Positions 17,920 to 26,716 of a stretch of 64,000 bases of DNA are shown here, one piece after another (position 1 is the stretch's first letter; each line of letters begins with the position of its first letter). The notes under the pieces are model-generated. The model was not told the origin of the DNA and ran no database searches. It saw only the letters and a program-made list of their open reading frames with translations. This DNA is from Candidatus Parcubacteria bacterium (GTDB lineage Bacteria; Patescibacteria; ABY1; BM507; UBA12075). The stretch lies in NCBI GenBank assembly GCA_002869165.1, contig PKTK01000001.1, positions 124,001-188,000 of the forward strand, given 5' to 3'. A program made the translations under genes and the position numbers.

Positions 17920-19998
17920 ATGTCTTTGAAATCTTATGTAACAATAGATGAGTACATGAAGGCAATCCAAAGAGGAGAAAGAAAATTTCAAAATGTTTTT
18001 CAAATTTTGGCTGACATGATTTTGTCTTATGAAATAAAAAAGGTTCAGGTTAATGGTAAGAGTTTGAATGATTACCAAATTTTTCGCCAAGGACCCAAGC
18101 ATGTGGTTGGAGTATTTGAAGAGCTTAATAGCTTGGTGAGTTATATAATCGATGCTTCTCGAGGTGGATCACCAGCTGAAATGGCTTTTGTTTTGGTTGG
18201 TGAGCCAGGAAATGGCAAAACATTTTTGATTGAGTATCTGTGCGATCTGTATAGAAACCATTTACGTAAAATAGAAAATCAAAAATATACTTTTAGCTTT
18301 ACTGGCTTGAAATCAATTGGCGGCTTTGGAGGAATCGAAACAATTCAATCGCAAACTTTTGAAGATCCTATGATCTTGATGCTAAATTTATTAGGACCTT
18401 CAGCTCGTGGTGACATGGGTCTTGAGTACATTGGAAAAACTTATGATTTTAGTGATGAACAGTTGACTAAAATTCAGATGAATTACCGAGCATTAGGTGC
18501 TTGCAGTGAGTATATTTTACAAAAACTACGAGAAGTCTATGATGGCGAACTGGCCAAAGTTTTAGATCATATAAGAATTATGCCTGTACCTGTTCTTGAA
18601 AGCACAGGCGTGCTTACAGGAAAATATCCAGCCAAGGATAAAATAACATCATCGGCAACTGATTTACTCGGAGAGGAATCAATACAGAGACTTTTGCATA
18701 TTTCTGATACAGCCAATCCATATTTGTATGATCTGCGAAAAGGTGCTTTAGCAAGAGTAGCTGGTGGAGGGATTCATTTTTCTGATGAAATCTTCAAAAA
18801 CAAGAAAGATCTCGTACAGGTTTATCTTGGTGTTATTCAGAATCGTTGCATAGAGCTTGATGGTTATAAATGGCCAATGGATACATTTATTATAGCTACT
18901 AGCAACAACTCAGAGTTCAATAGATTTTTGTCAGAAAAAGAAGAAGCGCCAATCATTGATCGATGTCGAATAGTTTATGTTGGTCATAATACCAACTACA
19001 AATTACAAAAAGAATTGACAACTTACGCAATTGGCAGAGAATCAAAAATTGCAATCTCGGGTGATTATTTACACGAAGACCCAAACTTGAATTATGCGGC
19101 TTCTATGATGGTGGTTTATTCGCGTTTACCTAAACATGGAAAATTGCGTCCCGAGGAAATGTTGAAATTGGCAGCTGGTGAAGTAGCTGGCGAAAAAAGT
19201 GTAAAGATTTTGGCTGAAGTTATCAATGATCTACAAAAGAATACTGACATAACCATGCGTTTTGGACAAAAGGGCATTGGTCAGAGAAATCTGGGACGGG
19301 CAATACAGCTCTTACTTGAAAGAGATGAAACCCAGACCGGTAAATGTATGTCTGCTTTAGTCTTTTTTGAAGTTATAGAATCGATTGTAATTGATTATGT
19401 TATTGAAAGCAGTGACAGAGCAAAATATTTGACAGACATAGCAAGAGCTAGATCAGCTTACAGGGATAGAGTAATGAGAGATCTCTTTAATGCTTACATG
19501 GACGATCCAAGTGCTATTAGAGTAAATGTCTTAGCTTATATAAATATGATCATCGGAATTGTAGCGGACTCGGTAGGTCCTGACAATATGTGGAAATATA
19601 AGGATCCTTATACGAGTGAGATAACATCTTTGAAAATTGATGAAAAATACATCGACAGTGTCGAGAATAATCTTGGTCTTGGCAATAGTCAGGACAAAAA
19701 AGAAAAGTTTCGTACAGAGATGAGGAAGATCTATGGTCAAAGAATTGGTATCAATCCCGAGTACGACTTCATGGACAATGAAGAGCTGGTTAAAGCTGTT
19801 TCTGAAGTAAGACTAAAATCTGATGTTGCAGGTTCAGGTAGTTTGGTTGGTGCGCTTGCCAATAGAACCCAGGAAGAAAATCAAGCACTTTATGATAGAG
19901 TACTGAAAACAATGAGAGAACAGCTTGGCTATTGTAAATCTTGCGCAGTAAAAACTATAGAATATTGCTGCAGTAAAGAAGAACAAGAAGGTCATTAA
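17920..19998 (+). CDS. prkA: PrkA-type AAA+ serine protein kinase, first copy
   Basis: 692 aa. An AAA+ module has Walker A GEPGNGKT at residues 94-101. An acidic segment, 'GGGIHFSDEIFKNKKDL', aligns with the Walker-B region of PrkA, and 'DTFIIATSNNSEFNRFL' with the family's sensor-1 motif. The C-terminal third is the PrkA-specific helical domain and ends in a Cys cluster ('CKSCAVKTIEYCC'), a possible metal site. PrkA/YeaG proteins are stress-linked cytosolic AAA proteins with reported kinase activity; the substrates here are unknown. GGAGGAAG precedes the ATG. It is the first gene of the PrkA-YeaH-SpoVR-PrkA2 module, with a strong promoter upstream and a terminator-like hairpin before the next gene. 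Confidence 0.85.
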   Translation: MSLKSYVTIDEYMKAIQRGERKFQNVFQILADMILSYEIKKVQVNGKSLNDYQIFRQGPKHVVGVFEELNSLVSYIIDASRGGSPAEMAFVLVGEPGNGKTFLIEYLCDLYRNHLRKIENQKYTFSFTGLKSIGGFGGIETIQSQTFEDPMILMLNLLGPSARGDMGLEYIGKTYDFSDEQLTKIQMNYRALGACSEYILQKLREVYDGELAKVLDHIRIMPVPVLESTGVLTGKYPAKDKITSSATDLLGEESIQRLLHISDTANPYLYDLRKGALARVAGGGIHFSDEIFKNKKDLVQVYLGVIQNRCIELDGYKWPMDTFIIATSNNSEFNRFLSEKEEAPIIDRCRIVYVGHNTNYKLQKELTTYAIGRESKIAISGDYLHEDPNLNYAASMMVVYSRLPKHGKLRPEEMLKLAAGEVAGEKSVKILAEVINDLQKNTDITMRFGQKGIGQRNLGRAIQLLLERDETQTGKCMSALVFFEVIESIVIDYVIESSDRAKYLTDIARARSAYRDRVMRDLFNAYMDDPSAIRVNVLAYINMIIGIVADSVGPDNMWKYKDPYTSEITSLKIDEKYIDSVENNLGLGNSQDKKEKFRTEMRKIYGQRIGINPEYDFMDNEELVKAVSEVRLKSDVAGSGSLVGALANRTQEENQALYDRVLKTMREQLGYCKSCAVKTIEYCCSKEEQEGH

Positions 19999-20004
19999 AA
20001 AAGC

Positions 20005-20036
20005 AGGGGCAATTTTTATTGCCCCTTTATTTTTTT
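20005..20036 (+). terminator. Internal terminator/attenuator between prkA and the DUF444 gene
   Basis: Stem AGGGGCAAT/ATTGCCCCT (9 bp), T4 loop and T-rich tail. It starts 6 nt after the prkA stop and ends just before the ribosome-binding site of the next gene, so it should reduce downstream expression relative to prkA. Confidence 0.8.
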
Positions 20037-20046
20037 GGAGGTTTTT

Positions 20047-21339
20047 ATGAGCAAAGCCAAAATGACAAAGTCTGATTTATTGGCACTAGAGAAAGTCGAA
20101 AGAGACAGACTAAGAATCTACACTAGATCGATATTTGAATATTTTGATGCTAGGATCTTTGGTCAGCATTTTCCTGAAAATCCATTTTTGGCAATGGACC
20201 AACTTGATGAACTTTTGGAAAGAGACAGACAAAGAGAGAGAGACGGTTTTCCAAGAAAAATTCAGGTGGGAAAGATTATCAAGCCGGGTGGGGGAAGTGG
20301 AAATGATTCAGTGATAGTCGTCCCTCATACCGAGGAAGATAAGTTCAGGTATGATGATAGTTTTGAAGATAAAGAGATCGGCGGTAGTGGAGACCAAAAA
20401 GAAGGTGAAGTGATAGGCGAAAGGCCAATCGATGAAGAGGGGCAAGGTCAAGGTGAGCATAGTAATACCGGAGGAGATAGTCCTGGTGAGCATGGTATTG
20501 AGAAGAGAGCGTATGAACTCGGAAAGATATTGAGTGATGACTTGGAGCTACCTAATCTTGTGGAGAAGAATAAGAAATTTTATTCTTATAAATCTACTTA
20601 CGAAATGACCGACATAAATAAGGGAAGCGGACAGATATTGGACAAACTAAGAACCATGACAAATATTGTTAAGGACAATATCGCTTTGGGTCGTTTGCAC
20701 GCAAGTAATATAAAACCAGAAAATTTTTTGGTGAATCCGAAAAGCAAGGTGTATAAGGTGCTTTCCGAAGAGCGTATTTATGAATCAAAAGCAGTAGTGT
20801 TTTTTTTACGAGATTACTCTGCCTCAATGACAGGCCCCCCTACAGATGTGGTTTGCGCGATCCATATGATGCTCTACAGTTGTTTGGTTTATCTGTATGA
20901 CGAGCAGGTGATCTCACGTTTCATCTTACATGACACAGAAGCAAAAGAAGCGTCTGATTTCAATGAGTATTATAACGCAAGTGTAGCTGGTGGTACCCAG
21001 GTTTCTAGTGCGTATGAGCTAGTAAATAAGATCGTTGAAGATGAGGGCCTTGAAAAAGATTATAATATTTATATTTTTCATGGCACTGACGGTGATGATT
21101 GGGATCAAAAAGGTGAATACGCTATTCCGGAAATTCAAAAAGCAATGGATTATGCCAATCGCATTGGCATAAGCATAGCTAGAAATGTTTATAGTAGCGG
21201 AGTAACTGAGATAGAAATCTATTTAGCAGAATCTGGTTTACTGGAAAAAAATGATGAGCTACTAATGGAGGCATTTGATGCCAATGAAGTAAGTGAAGAA
21301 ATGATCAGAAATCATATAAGAAAAATACTCAGTCCTTAA
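20047..21339 (+). CDS. yeaH: YeaH/YhbH family protein (DUF444, VWA-like)
   Basis: 430 aa. The N-terminal part is charged and Gly-rich ('GSGDQKEGEV', 'EGQGQGEHSNTGG'). The C-terminal half is the DUF444 domain with a von Willebrand-like metal site 'RDYSASMTGPP' (Asp256) and 'IFHGTDGDDWDQKGEYAIPEI'. YeaH partners PrkA/YeaG in the E. coli and Bacillus gene pairs. I chose the ATG at 20047 because GGAGG lies 5 nt upstream; an in-frame TTG at 20035 would sit in the terminator tail. It is followed 12 nt later by SpoVR. Confidence 0.85.
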   Translation: MSKAKMTKSDLLALEKVERDRLRIYTRSIFEYFDARIFGQHFPENPFLAMDQLDELLERDRQRERDGFPRKIQVGKIIKPGGGSGNDSVIVVPHTEEDKFRYDDSFEDKEIGGSGDQKEGEVIGERPIDEEGQGQGEHSNTGGDSPGEHGIEKRAYELGKILSDDLELPNLVEKNKKFYSYKSTYEMTDINKGSGQILDKLRTMTNIVKDNIALGRLHASNIKPENFLVNPKSKVYKVLSEERIYESKAVVFFLRDYSASMTGPPTDVVCAIHMMLYSCLVYLYDEQVISRFILHDTEAKEASDFNEYYNASVAGGTQVSSAYELVNKIVEDEGLEKDYNIYIFHGTDGDDWDQKGEYAIPEIQKAMDYANRIGISIARNVYSSGVTEIEIYLAESGLLEKNDELLMEAFDANEVSEEMIRNHIRKILSP

Positions 21340-21351
21340 ATAGGAGGGTGT

Positions 21352-23010
21352 ATGCAGTTAATAAGTCAAAAAACAAAAGCTATTATGGAGGAGTGTAAAA
21401 TTCGAGCCAAAGACCAAGGGCTCCAATTTGATAAGGAAACACTTGAATTCGTAATAAGCAACCATGAGATGACAAGCTTGTCTGCAAAAAACATGATACC
21501 TTCTTTGTATGATTATTGGGTTCATGATGTAGATAAGACAAAAAGTAGCCGGTCTTATAAATTGTATCCAAGTAATCCTTATGAAACGGTCATAAATACC
21601 CGTCCGGCTATTTCATTTTATAATGATAATAATCCTGACTGGTTGAATGTTATGATCTTTTATCATGTACTTGGCCATATTGATTTTTTTCAAAATAATA
21701 TTTTTTATGAAAGAACTCATCAAGGTGATTTTTGGGCCAAAGCTTTGGCTGACAAGAAGGTGATAAAACAACTCAGATTAGATCTGGGAGAGCGTAGTCG
21801 TTTTGTTGATTATGTGATTGAATGTGCTAGAAGTCTTGATAATGTGGTTGGTTTTTTTAGAAGTCTTGATCCTTATAGTGGGAGTGAAAGGTTTGTTTTT
21901 GGCGAAAAGCTTAATTATTTTTTTAATGATTTTTTGCCAAAAAGACTAAAAGAGCAAACAAACAAGACAAAAGAACTAATGGATCGTTATAATAATTTAT
22001 TGAAAAAATGCGGTCCAGATAATGTGGAAATGATATTTTTTGACTCATTAGTAGGGGATTTTCCAGAGTTTGAGGAAAAGTACAAGAAGTATCTGCTTCA
22101 CAAGTCCACCAAAAATGAAGATGTTTTAGAATATCTGCTTAACCATTCGCTTTTATTTCGTGATGCTAATAACGCCTGGATGAAAGATGTAATAAATATC
22201 GTTAGGGATACTTCATTGTATTTTTTTCCGCAAAAATTTACTAAGATCATGAATGAGGGCTGGGCAAGTTTTTGGCATCAGCGTTTGTTTATTCTCGACG
22301 ATAGAATTCGCGGGCACGAGGTAGATTATGCTAAGTTAAATAGTGGTGTTATGCGAATGCCCAGACTTGGTCTTAATCCGTATGGCTTAGGTTGTTGTTT
22401 GTTTGAGTTTATAGAGAATATGGCCAATAAGGGTAGGTTTAGTTTTGATTATCAATATTGTGATGATGCAATTGAACGGAAAAAGTTTGATGATAAAAGC
22501 GGAAAGGGTCTGGACAAGATATTTGATATTAGACGTCATAAATGTGACACAACTTTTATTAATTATCTTTCCGAAAAAGACTATCAAGATTTTTGCAATC
22601 AACATAAATTGATGGTGGTAGCTAAAAGAATAGATTACGATAGAGCTAGGGAAGTATATTATGTTAAAAGTAGAAAAGGCGAGGATCATCGGCAAATGGT
22701 TTTTAATGCTTTGCTTAATGACCCAATTATTGAAGTCAATAGAAAGAAGACCAGAAAAGGCATACTTGCTTTAAATCAAAAATTTGAAGCCAAGCCATTG
22801 GATGAATCAAATATTCCTACGATGTTGTTTTACTTATCACATCTTTGGGGAGGTGACACTATTCAACTTTTTTCGTATAGGTTGGTCCCTCAATCTCGTG
22901 ATAAATTAGCAGTGATAGGAAGAGAATCCCTTGATGAGCATATGGTCATTCGGATAAAACATCAATGGAGAAAAGGGAAGTACACAAAAGAAGAGGTGCA
23001 AAATGAATGA
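21352..23010 (+). CDS. spoVR: SpoVR family protein
   Basis: 552 aa. SpoVR motifs are clear: 'YETVINTRPAISFY', 'HVLGHIDFFQNN' and 'IMNEGWASFWHQRLFILDD', with conserved His/Glu residues that look metal-binding, although no reaction is established. Proteins of this family (YcgB in E. coli) are encoded with PrkA and YeaH in many bacteria and linked to sporulation or stationary-phase stress. No sporulation gene is seen nearby, so a stress role is the better guess. AGGAGGG precedes the ATG. Its stop TGA overlaps the start of the second PrkA by 8 nt, suggesting translational coupling. Confidence 0.9.
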   Translation: MQLISQKTKAIMEECKIRAKDQGLQFDKETLEFVISNHEMTSLSAKNMIPSLYDYWVHDVDKTKSSRSYKLYPSNPYETVINTRPAISFYNDNNPDWLNVMIFYHVLGHIDFFQNNIFYERTHQGDFWAKALADKKVIKQLRLDLGERSRFVDYVIECARSLDNVVGFFRSLDPYSGSERFVFGEKLNYFFNDFLPKRLKEQTNKTKELMDRYNNLLKKCGPDNVEMIFFDSLVGDFPEFEEKYKKYLLHKSTKNEDVLEYLLNHSLLFRDANNAWMKDVINIVRDTSLYFFPQKFTKIMNEGWASFWHQRLFILDDRIRGHEVDYAKLNSGVMRMPRLGLNPYGLGCCLFEFIENMANKGRFSFDYQYCDDAIERKKFDDKSGKGLDKIFDIRRHKCDTTFINYLSEKDYQDFCNQHKLMVVAKRIDYDRAREVYYVKSRKGEDHRQMVFNALLNDPIIEVNRKKTRKGILALNQKFEAKPLDESNIPTMLFYLSHLWGGDTIQLFSYRLVPQSRDKLAVIGRESLDEHMVIRIKHQWRKGKYTKEEVQNE

Positions 23011-25318
23011 TAAGTTAAGGGTATCTTTGGAAGTAGTTAAAAAGGGCTTAAGTGTTCAGGAAGGGACAAAGCCAATTACCTTTAATGAATTTTTGGAGAG
23101 ATTGGCACTTAGACCGGAATTGCTTCTACGGAAAGCATCAAAGTATTTTGCTGATATGTTTTTTTCTAACATTGAAGCTAGTCCAGATGAGTATCTTGGC
23201 GACTCAGAGTCAATAAATTATATTGATTATGATATGACCAAGTTATTTACTGGAAATTCTATTGTTCCGTTTTTTCCTGATAGGCCGTTTAAGAACAGGT
23301 TAGTAAGAAGTATGAGTTTTTTGGAATCAAATTCTGGACAAAACGTGGTGTTTGTTTTTAAGGGTCCTCCTGGGTGTGGGAAAACCACATTTATCAATAA
23401 TTTGCTTAAAAAAACAGAGGAATATTCTCTTAGTTCTGAAGGAGAAAGATACGAGGTCGTTTGGAGGCTTAAACCAGAATCTTTTGGCGGATATTCTGAT
23501 GATTTTATTTATCGAGCAAAAAAGACAGGAAGGATATATGGTGATTTCAGGGAAGAGGTTTTGGAAATTCCTTGCCCTAGTCATTGTAATCCATTTCTTT
23601 TGATTTCACCTGAAAAACGAAAAGATTTTTTGAGAAATTTACTGTCTGCAAATGATTTTGAACGCATAAGTACCAATCACTCATTTCGTTGGTTGTTTCA
23701 AAAGAGCGCCTGTTCCATATGTGGCCAATTTCTTAAAGCCTTGAATATGAAGGTTGGTAATATGGACGAAATACTAGGAATGATCTATGTTCGTAGTTTT
23801 GTCATGAGTAGGAAATACGGAATCGGTATAAGTGTTTGGAATCCCGAAGACAAAGGCGAAAGCAGAGAGTTGATTGAGAATGCGGAAGCTCAGATGCTTT
23901 TAAATGCCTTGCTTAAAAACAGTAATCTAGTTAGGCTTGAATATCCTCGGTACTCTGACACGAACAACGGTGTGTATGTATTAATGGATGTCAAAGAGTA
24001 TAATCTTAAACGTTTTACAGATCTGCATAGCATTCTTAGTGAAGGCTATTGCAAGGTGGGTAGTCGGGAAGAAGAGATTGATACTGTTTTCATTGCAGTT
24101 CTAAACCCAGAGAATGAAGTACTTGAGATCAGAGAACGGGAACCAGGATCAAGATCTACTTTTACAGATATTATGGAAAGTCATGACGAAGCCTTTGATG
24201 ATCGCAAGATTGAAATTCCGATAAATTCAGTCTTGGTTTACAGAACAGAGATGGAGATACTCAAGGAAGTTTATGGTAAAGATGTTGAAAAGCGATTTTT
24301 ACCCAGAGTATTTGAATCTTTTGCAAAGTATATTGTTTCGTGCAGACTAAACAATAAATCGCAGGCAATGCAAGAGTGGATTGAAAATAGAGATAGGTAT
24401 CTTGATTATTGTGATGCTGATATGCTACTTCTTAAGATGGAAATCTATGATGGGCATATTCCTAATTGGTTGTCTGATGAGGACAGAAAGTCTTTTAACG
24501 CTAAGCTTAGAAGAAGATTGGTAGACGAATCTGCTGATGAAGGAATTGTCAATACGATTTCCACAAGAAAATCAATTAAGATGTTTCAGCAACTTTTGGA
24601 GGAAAACGCAAACACTGACAAGCTTGTTGATATGAAATTTTTAATTAAATTCATTAATAAGCAAGCCAGAAAAGTAGAAGAAGTAAATTTGAATCCTCCT
24701 GAAGGATTTCTTGATTCCTTGTTAAATCTTTATGATTTTTCCGTTATTCAAGAATTGCGCGAAGCAATGCATATGCGCAATCAAAAAGAAATTGAAAAAA
24801 TTGTAAAGAATTATTTTTACGTTTTGAATTTTTTGGATGAAGAATTGGGCACTATTCCCGTTGAGGACAGGAGGGTGGAGAAAAATCCCTATACTCAAGA
24901 GGATTGTGAAATTGATGAGTCTACGCTTTCGAGAGTTGATGAGGTGATAAGAAGTGGCATAGGTAGCATTGCCATTACTTATAGAAGAATCGAAGATCAT
25001 CGTCAATTTGTTAGTGACATGGCAAGGAGCGGGAACAAAATAGAAGAAACAGACATTTTTCAGCAAACCTTAAGACAATACGAGAAAGGACTTAAGGAAG
25101 ATATATTGCTTCCACTTGAACAAAACAAAAATTATCGTAGGGCTTTTATTGATTGGAAAACGCCATCATTTGAATCATATGATAAGAAAATAAAGGAGGA
25201 TATAAAAAGAATAGTAACTGTGCTTTGTAGGGATTTTGACTATACTGAAGCAGGAGCCTTGCAGGTGTGTTTATACGTAATCGACAAACAGTTGATTGAA
25301 AGGTATAAAAAAAAATAA
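23003..25318 (+). CDS. PrkA-like AAA protein, second divergent copy with a Cys insertion
   Basis: 771 aa. Walker A GPPGCGKT at residues 121-128; a Walker-B-like 'GVYVLMDVKEYN'; 'IDTVFIAVLNPENEV' at the sensor-1 position. The N-terminus ('ITFNEFLERLALRPELL', 'ASKYFADMF') and the overall order match PrkA. An insertion after Walker A carries 'CPSHCNP' and 'SACSICGQ', a probable four-Cys zinc site. The long C-terminal helical domain is PrkA-like. It overlaps the spoVR stop codon. It and the first PrkA are too different to be a recent duplication, so the two may form a hetero-complex or act on different targets (inference). A terminator follows. Confidence 0.8.
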   Translation: MNDKLRVSLEVVKKGLSVQEGTKPITFNEFLERLALRPELLLRKASKYFADMFFSNIEASPDEYLGDSESINYIDYDMTKLFTGNSIVPFFPDRPFKNRLVRSMSFLESNSGQNVVFVFKGPPGCGKTTFINNLLKKTEEYSLSSEGERYEVVWRLKPESFGGYSDDFIYRAKKTGRIYGDFREEVLEIPCPSHCNPFLLISPEKRKDFLRNLLSANDFERISTNHSFRWLFQKSACSICGQFLKALNMKVGNMDEILGMIYVRSFVMSRKYGIGISVWNPEDKGESRELIENAEAQMLLNALLKNSNLVRLEYPRYSDTNNGVYVLMDVKEYNLKRFTDLHSILSEGYCKVGSREEEIDTVFIAVLNPENEVLEIREREPGSRSTFTDIMESHDEAFDDRKIEIPINSVLVYRTEMEILKEVYGKDVEKRFLPRVFESFAKYIVSCRLNNKSQAMQEWIENRDRYLDYCDADMLLLKMEIYDGHIPNWLSDEDRKSFNAKLRRRLVDESADEGIVNTISTRKSIKMFQQLLEENANTDKLVDMKFLIKFINKQARKVEEVNLNPPEGFLDSLLNLYDFSVIQELREAMHMRNQKEIEKIVKNYFYVLNFLDEELGTIPVEDRRVEKNPYTQEDCEIDESTLSRVDEVIRSGIGSIAITYRRIEDHRQFVSDMARSGNKIEETDIFQQTLRQYEKGLKEDILLPLEQNKNYRRAFIDWKTPSFESYDKKIKEDIKRIVTVLCRDFDYTEAGALQVCLYVIDKQLIERYKKK

Positions 25319-25326
25319 TAATATAG

Positions 25327-25354
25327 CGGCTTATGCAAATAAGCCGTTTTTTTT
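25327..25354 (+). terminator. Intrinsic terminator ending the PrkA-YeaH-SpoVR module
   Basis: 8-bp stem CGGCTTAT/ATAAGCCG, 4-nt loop and T8. Confidence 0.9.
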
Positions 25355-25359
25355 GTTGT

Positions 25360-25388
25360 TTGACAATTCATCAATATTATTATATTTT
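25360..25388 (+). promoter_or_regulatory. Candidate promoter of the PurN-like gene
   Basis: TTGACA (25360-25365), 17-bp spacer, TATTTT (25383-25388). The -35 is consensus and the -10 is weak. Confidence 0.4.
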
Positions 25389-25437
25389 TATAATTGTATA
25401 AATGGTCTTTCGTATAAAAAAAGAAAAAGGAGGAAAA

Positions 25438-26139
25438 ATGGAAGAATTACGGTTTGTTAATTTTATCTCTGGTGGAGGAACTACCAATTTGGAAGTTTTG
25501 AAAGCAGAGAAAAATAGTAACAATAATGGAGGCTTGGTCGGTCTGACCAAAACAGTTGCTATTATTGCAAGCTCCGAAGACGCAGCTGGCATTGATAAAG
25601 CGCTTGAGGCTGGATTTCCTGAAGAAAATATTCATGTAGTAAAACCTGAAAATAGTAATTTTACTTATCACCTAAATGTTTGTCTGCAATATTATGAGGC
25701 AAATTATTTTCATCAACTTGGTTGGATGCCTTTTACTCCTTCAGCACTCCTTAAGTATTTTAATGGTCTGAATCAGCATTTTGGTCCTGGTGGTAAAGGA
25801 ATGTTTGGTGTAAGAAGGGCATATGTTCATTTGGAGTTCTGTAAACAAGTTGACAGAAAAGAGCCGGTGAGTATTTTCTGTCAGCGAGTTGCTAGAAAAT
25901 ATGATGAAGGAGCAGTAATCTCACTCAGGAAAGTGGATATTGATTTTAAGATGAGCCCTGAAGAGGTTTCTGAATTTTTGCTACCAATAGAACATGAGGT
26001 GCAGATAGAAGGTAGAGCAATGCTTTCCCGAGGAAACTTTGTAGACAAAGAAGTTCCGCGTTTAGCAAAAAATGAAAAGGAAATGAAGTTGCTCGAAAAC
26101 TTAAAAAAAGAAGCAGTTAGGAAATATCCAAACACATAA
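25438..26139 (+). CDS. PurN-like formyltransferase (glycinamide ribonucleotide formyltransferase fold)
   Basis: 233 aa. The N-terminal 'FISGGGTTNLEVLKA' matches the PurN phosphate-binding loop. The catalytic Asn-x-His is in 'NGLNQHFGPGG' and the Asp in 'RKYDEGAVI'; these align with E. coli PurN Asn106, His108 and Asp144. It would transfer a formyl group from 10-formyl-tetrahydrofolate, classically to glycinamide ribonucleotide. No other purine gene is visible nearby and the central region is divergent, so the substrate may differ. I chose the ATG at 25438, preceded by AAAGGAGG, over the upstream in-frame ATG at 25402. It is separated by terminators on both sides. Confidence 0.75.
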   Translation: MEELRFVNFISGGGTTNLEVLKAEKNSNNNGGLVGLTKTVAIIASSEDAAGIDKALEAGFPEENIHVVKPENSNFTYHLNVCLQYYEANYFHQLGWMPFTPSALLKYFNGLNQHFGPGGKGMFGVRRAYVHLEFCKQVDRKEPVSIFCQRVARKYDEGAVISLRKVDIDFKMSPEEVSEFLLPIEHEVQIEGRAMLSRGNFVDKEVPRLAKNEKEMKLLENLKKEAVRKYPNT

Positions 26140-26143
26140 AGAA

Positions 26144-26176
26144 AAAGCGGAAGATTTTATCTTCCGCTTTATTTAA
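26144..26176. terminator. Bidirectional terminator between convergent genes
   Basis: 12-bp perfect stem AAAGCGGAAGAT/ATCTTCCGCTTT with a 3-nt loop. A/T-rich flanks suit both strands; it overlaps the stop codon of the minus-strand gre gene. Confidence 0.85.
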
Positions 26177-26666
26177 TATTCAAAATTTTAATTGTTTTTG
26201 TATTGCCTGATATTTTAAATTCGATAATATCATTTTTCTTTTTATGCATAATTGCTTGGCCAATGGGGGAATTGTGTGATATTACGTTTTTACTTGGATC
26301 AGTTTCGCTTGAACCTAGAATGGTGTAAGTTTTTTCTTTGTTGTCAATTAGAATTGTAACCGTAGAACCAAGTTCAACTTGATCACTTTTGTTTGTCTTG
26401 ATTACATTTGCACGTTTCAAATGGTCTTCAATATCATCTATTCTTTTGTTTATTCCTCTAAGTCTTCCTTTGGCAATCTGGTAAGCAGCGTTTTCTGAAA
26501 AGTCGCCCATTAGAGCCAAACGCTTAACTTCTTTGATGGCTGGGGGCCTAAAGATTTTTTTAAGTTTTTCTAATTCAGTCATTAATTCATTGTACTTTTT
26601 TTCAGTAATATTAGGGTCTGGTTTTAGGTGAGAGTATTTGCCAAGTTTTCTTTGAGGAGTTCTCAT
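26169..26666 (-). CDS. greA: Transcription elongation factor GreA
   Basis: 165 aa. The N-terminal coiled coil contains the acidic tip motif 'MGDFSENAAYQIAKGRLRG', which places acidic side chains at the polymerase active site to stimulate cleavage of backtracked RNA. The C-terminal FKBP-like domain ends with 'NSPIGQAIMHKKKNDIIEFK'. Length and motif order are typical of GreA. A basic extension of about 15 residues precedes the usual start. It is transcribed divergently from the YgjP-type gene across a 50-bp gap. It is the more canonical of the two Gre-family genes in the window. Confidence 0.9.
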   Translation of the reverse strand: MRTPQRKLGKYSHLKPDPNITEKKYNELMTELEKLKKIFRPPAIKEVKRLALMGDFSENAAYQIAKGRLRGINKRIDDIEDHLKRANVIKTNKSDQVELGSTVTILIDNKEKTYTILGSSETDPSKNVISHNSPIGQAIMHKKKNDIIEFKISGNTKTIKILNIK

Positions 26667-26716
26667 GTGATAAAAATATATTAGCTTGATTAGATTTTAT
26701 TTGATATAATACTTAT

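Noticed and set aside
20035..20046. TTG start for the YeaH-like protein
   Set aside because: It would start in the T tract of the attenuator and destroy the GGAGG spacing that suits ATG 20047.
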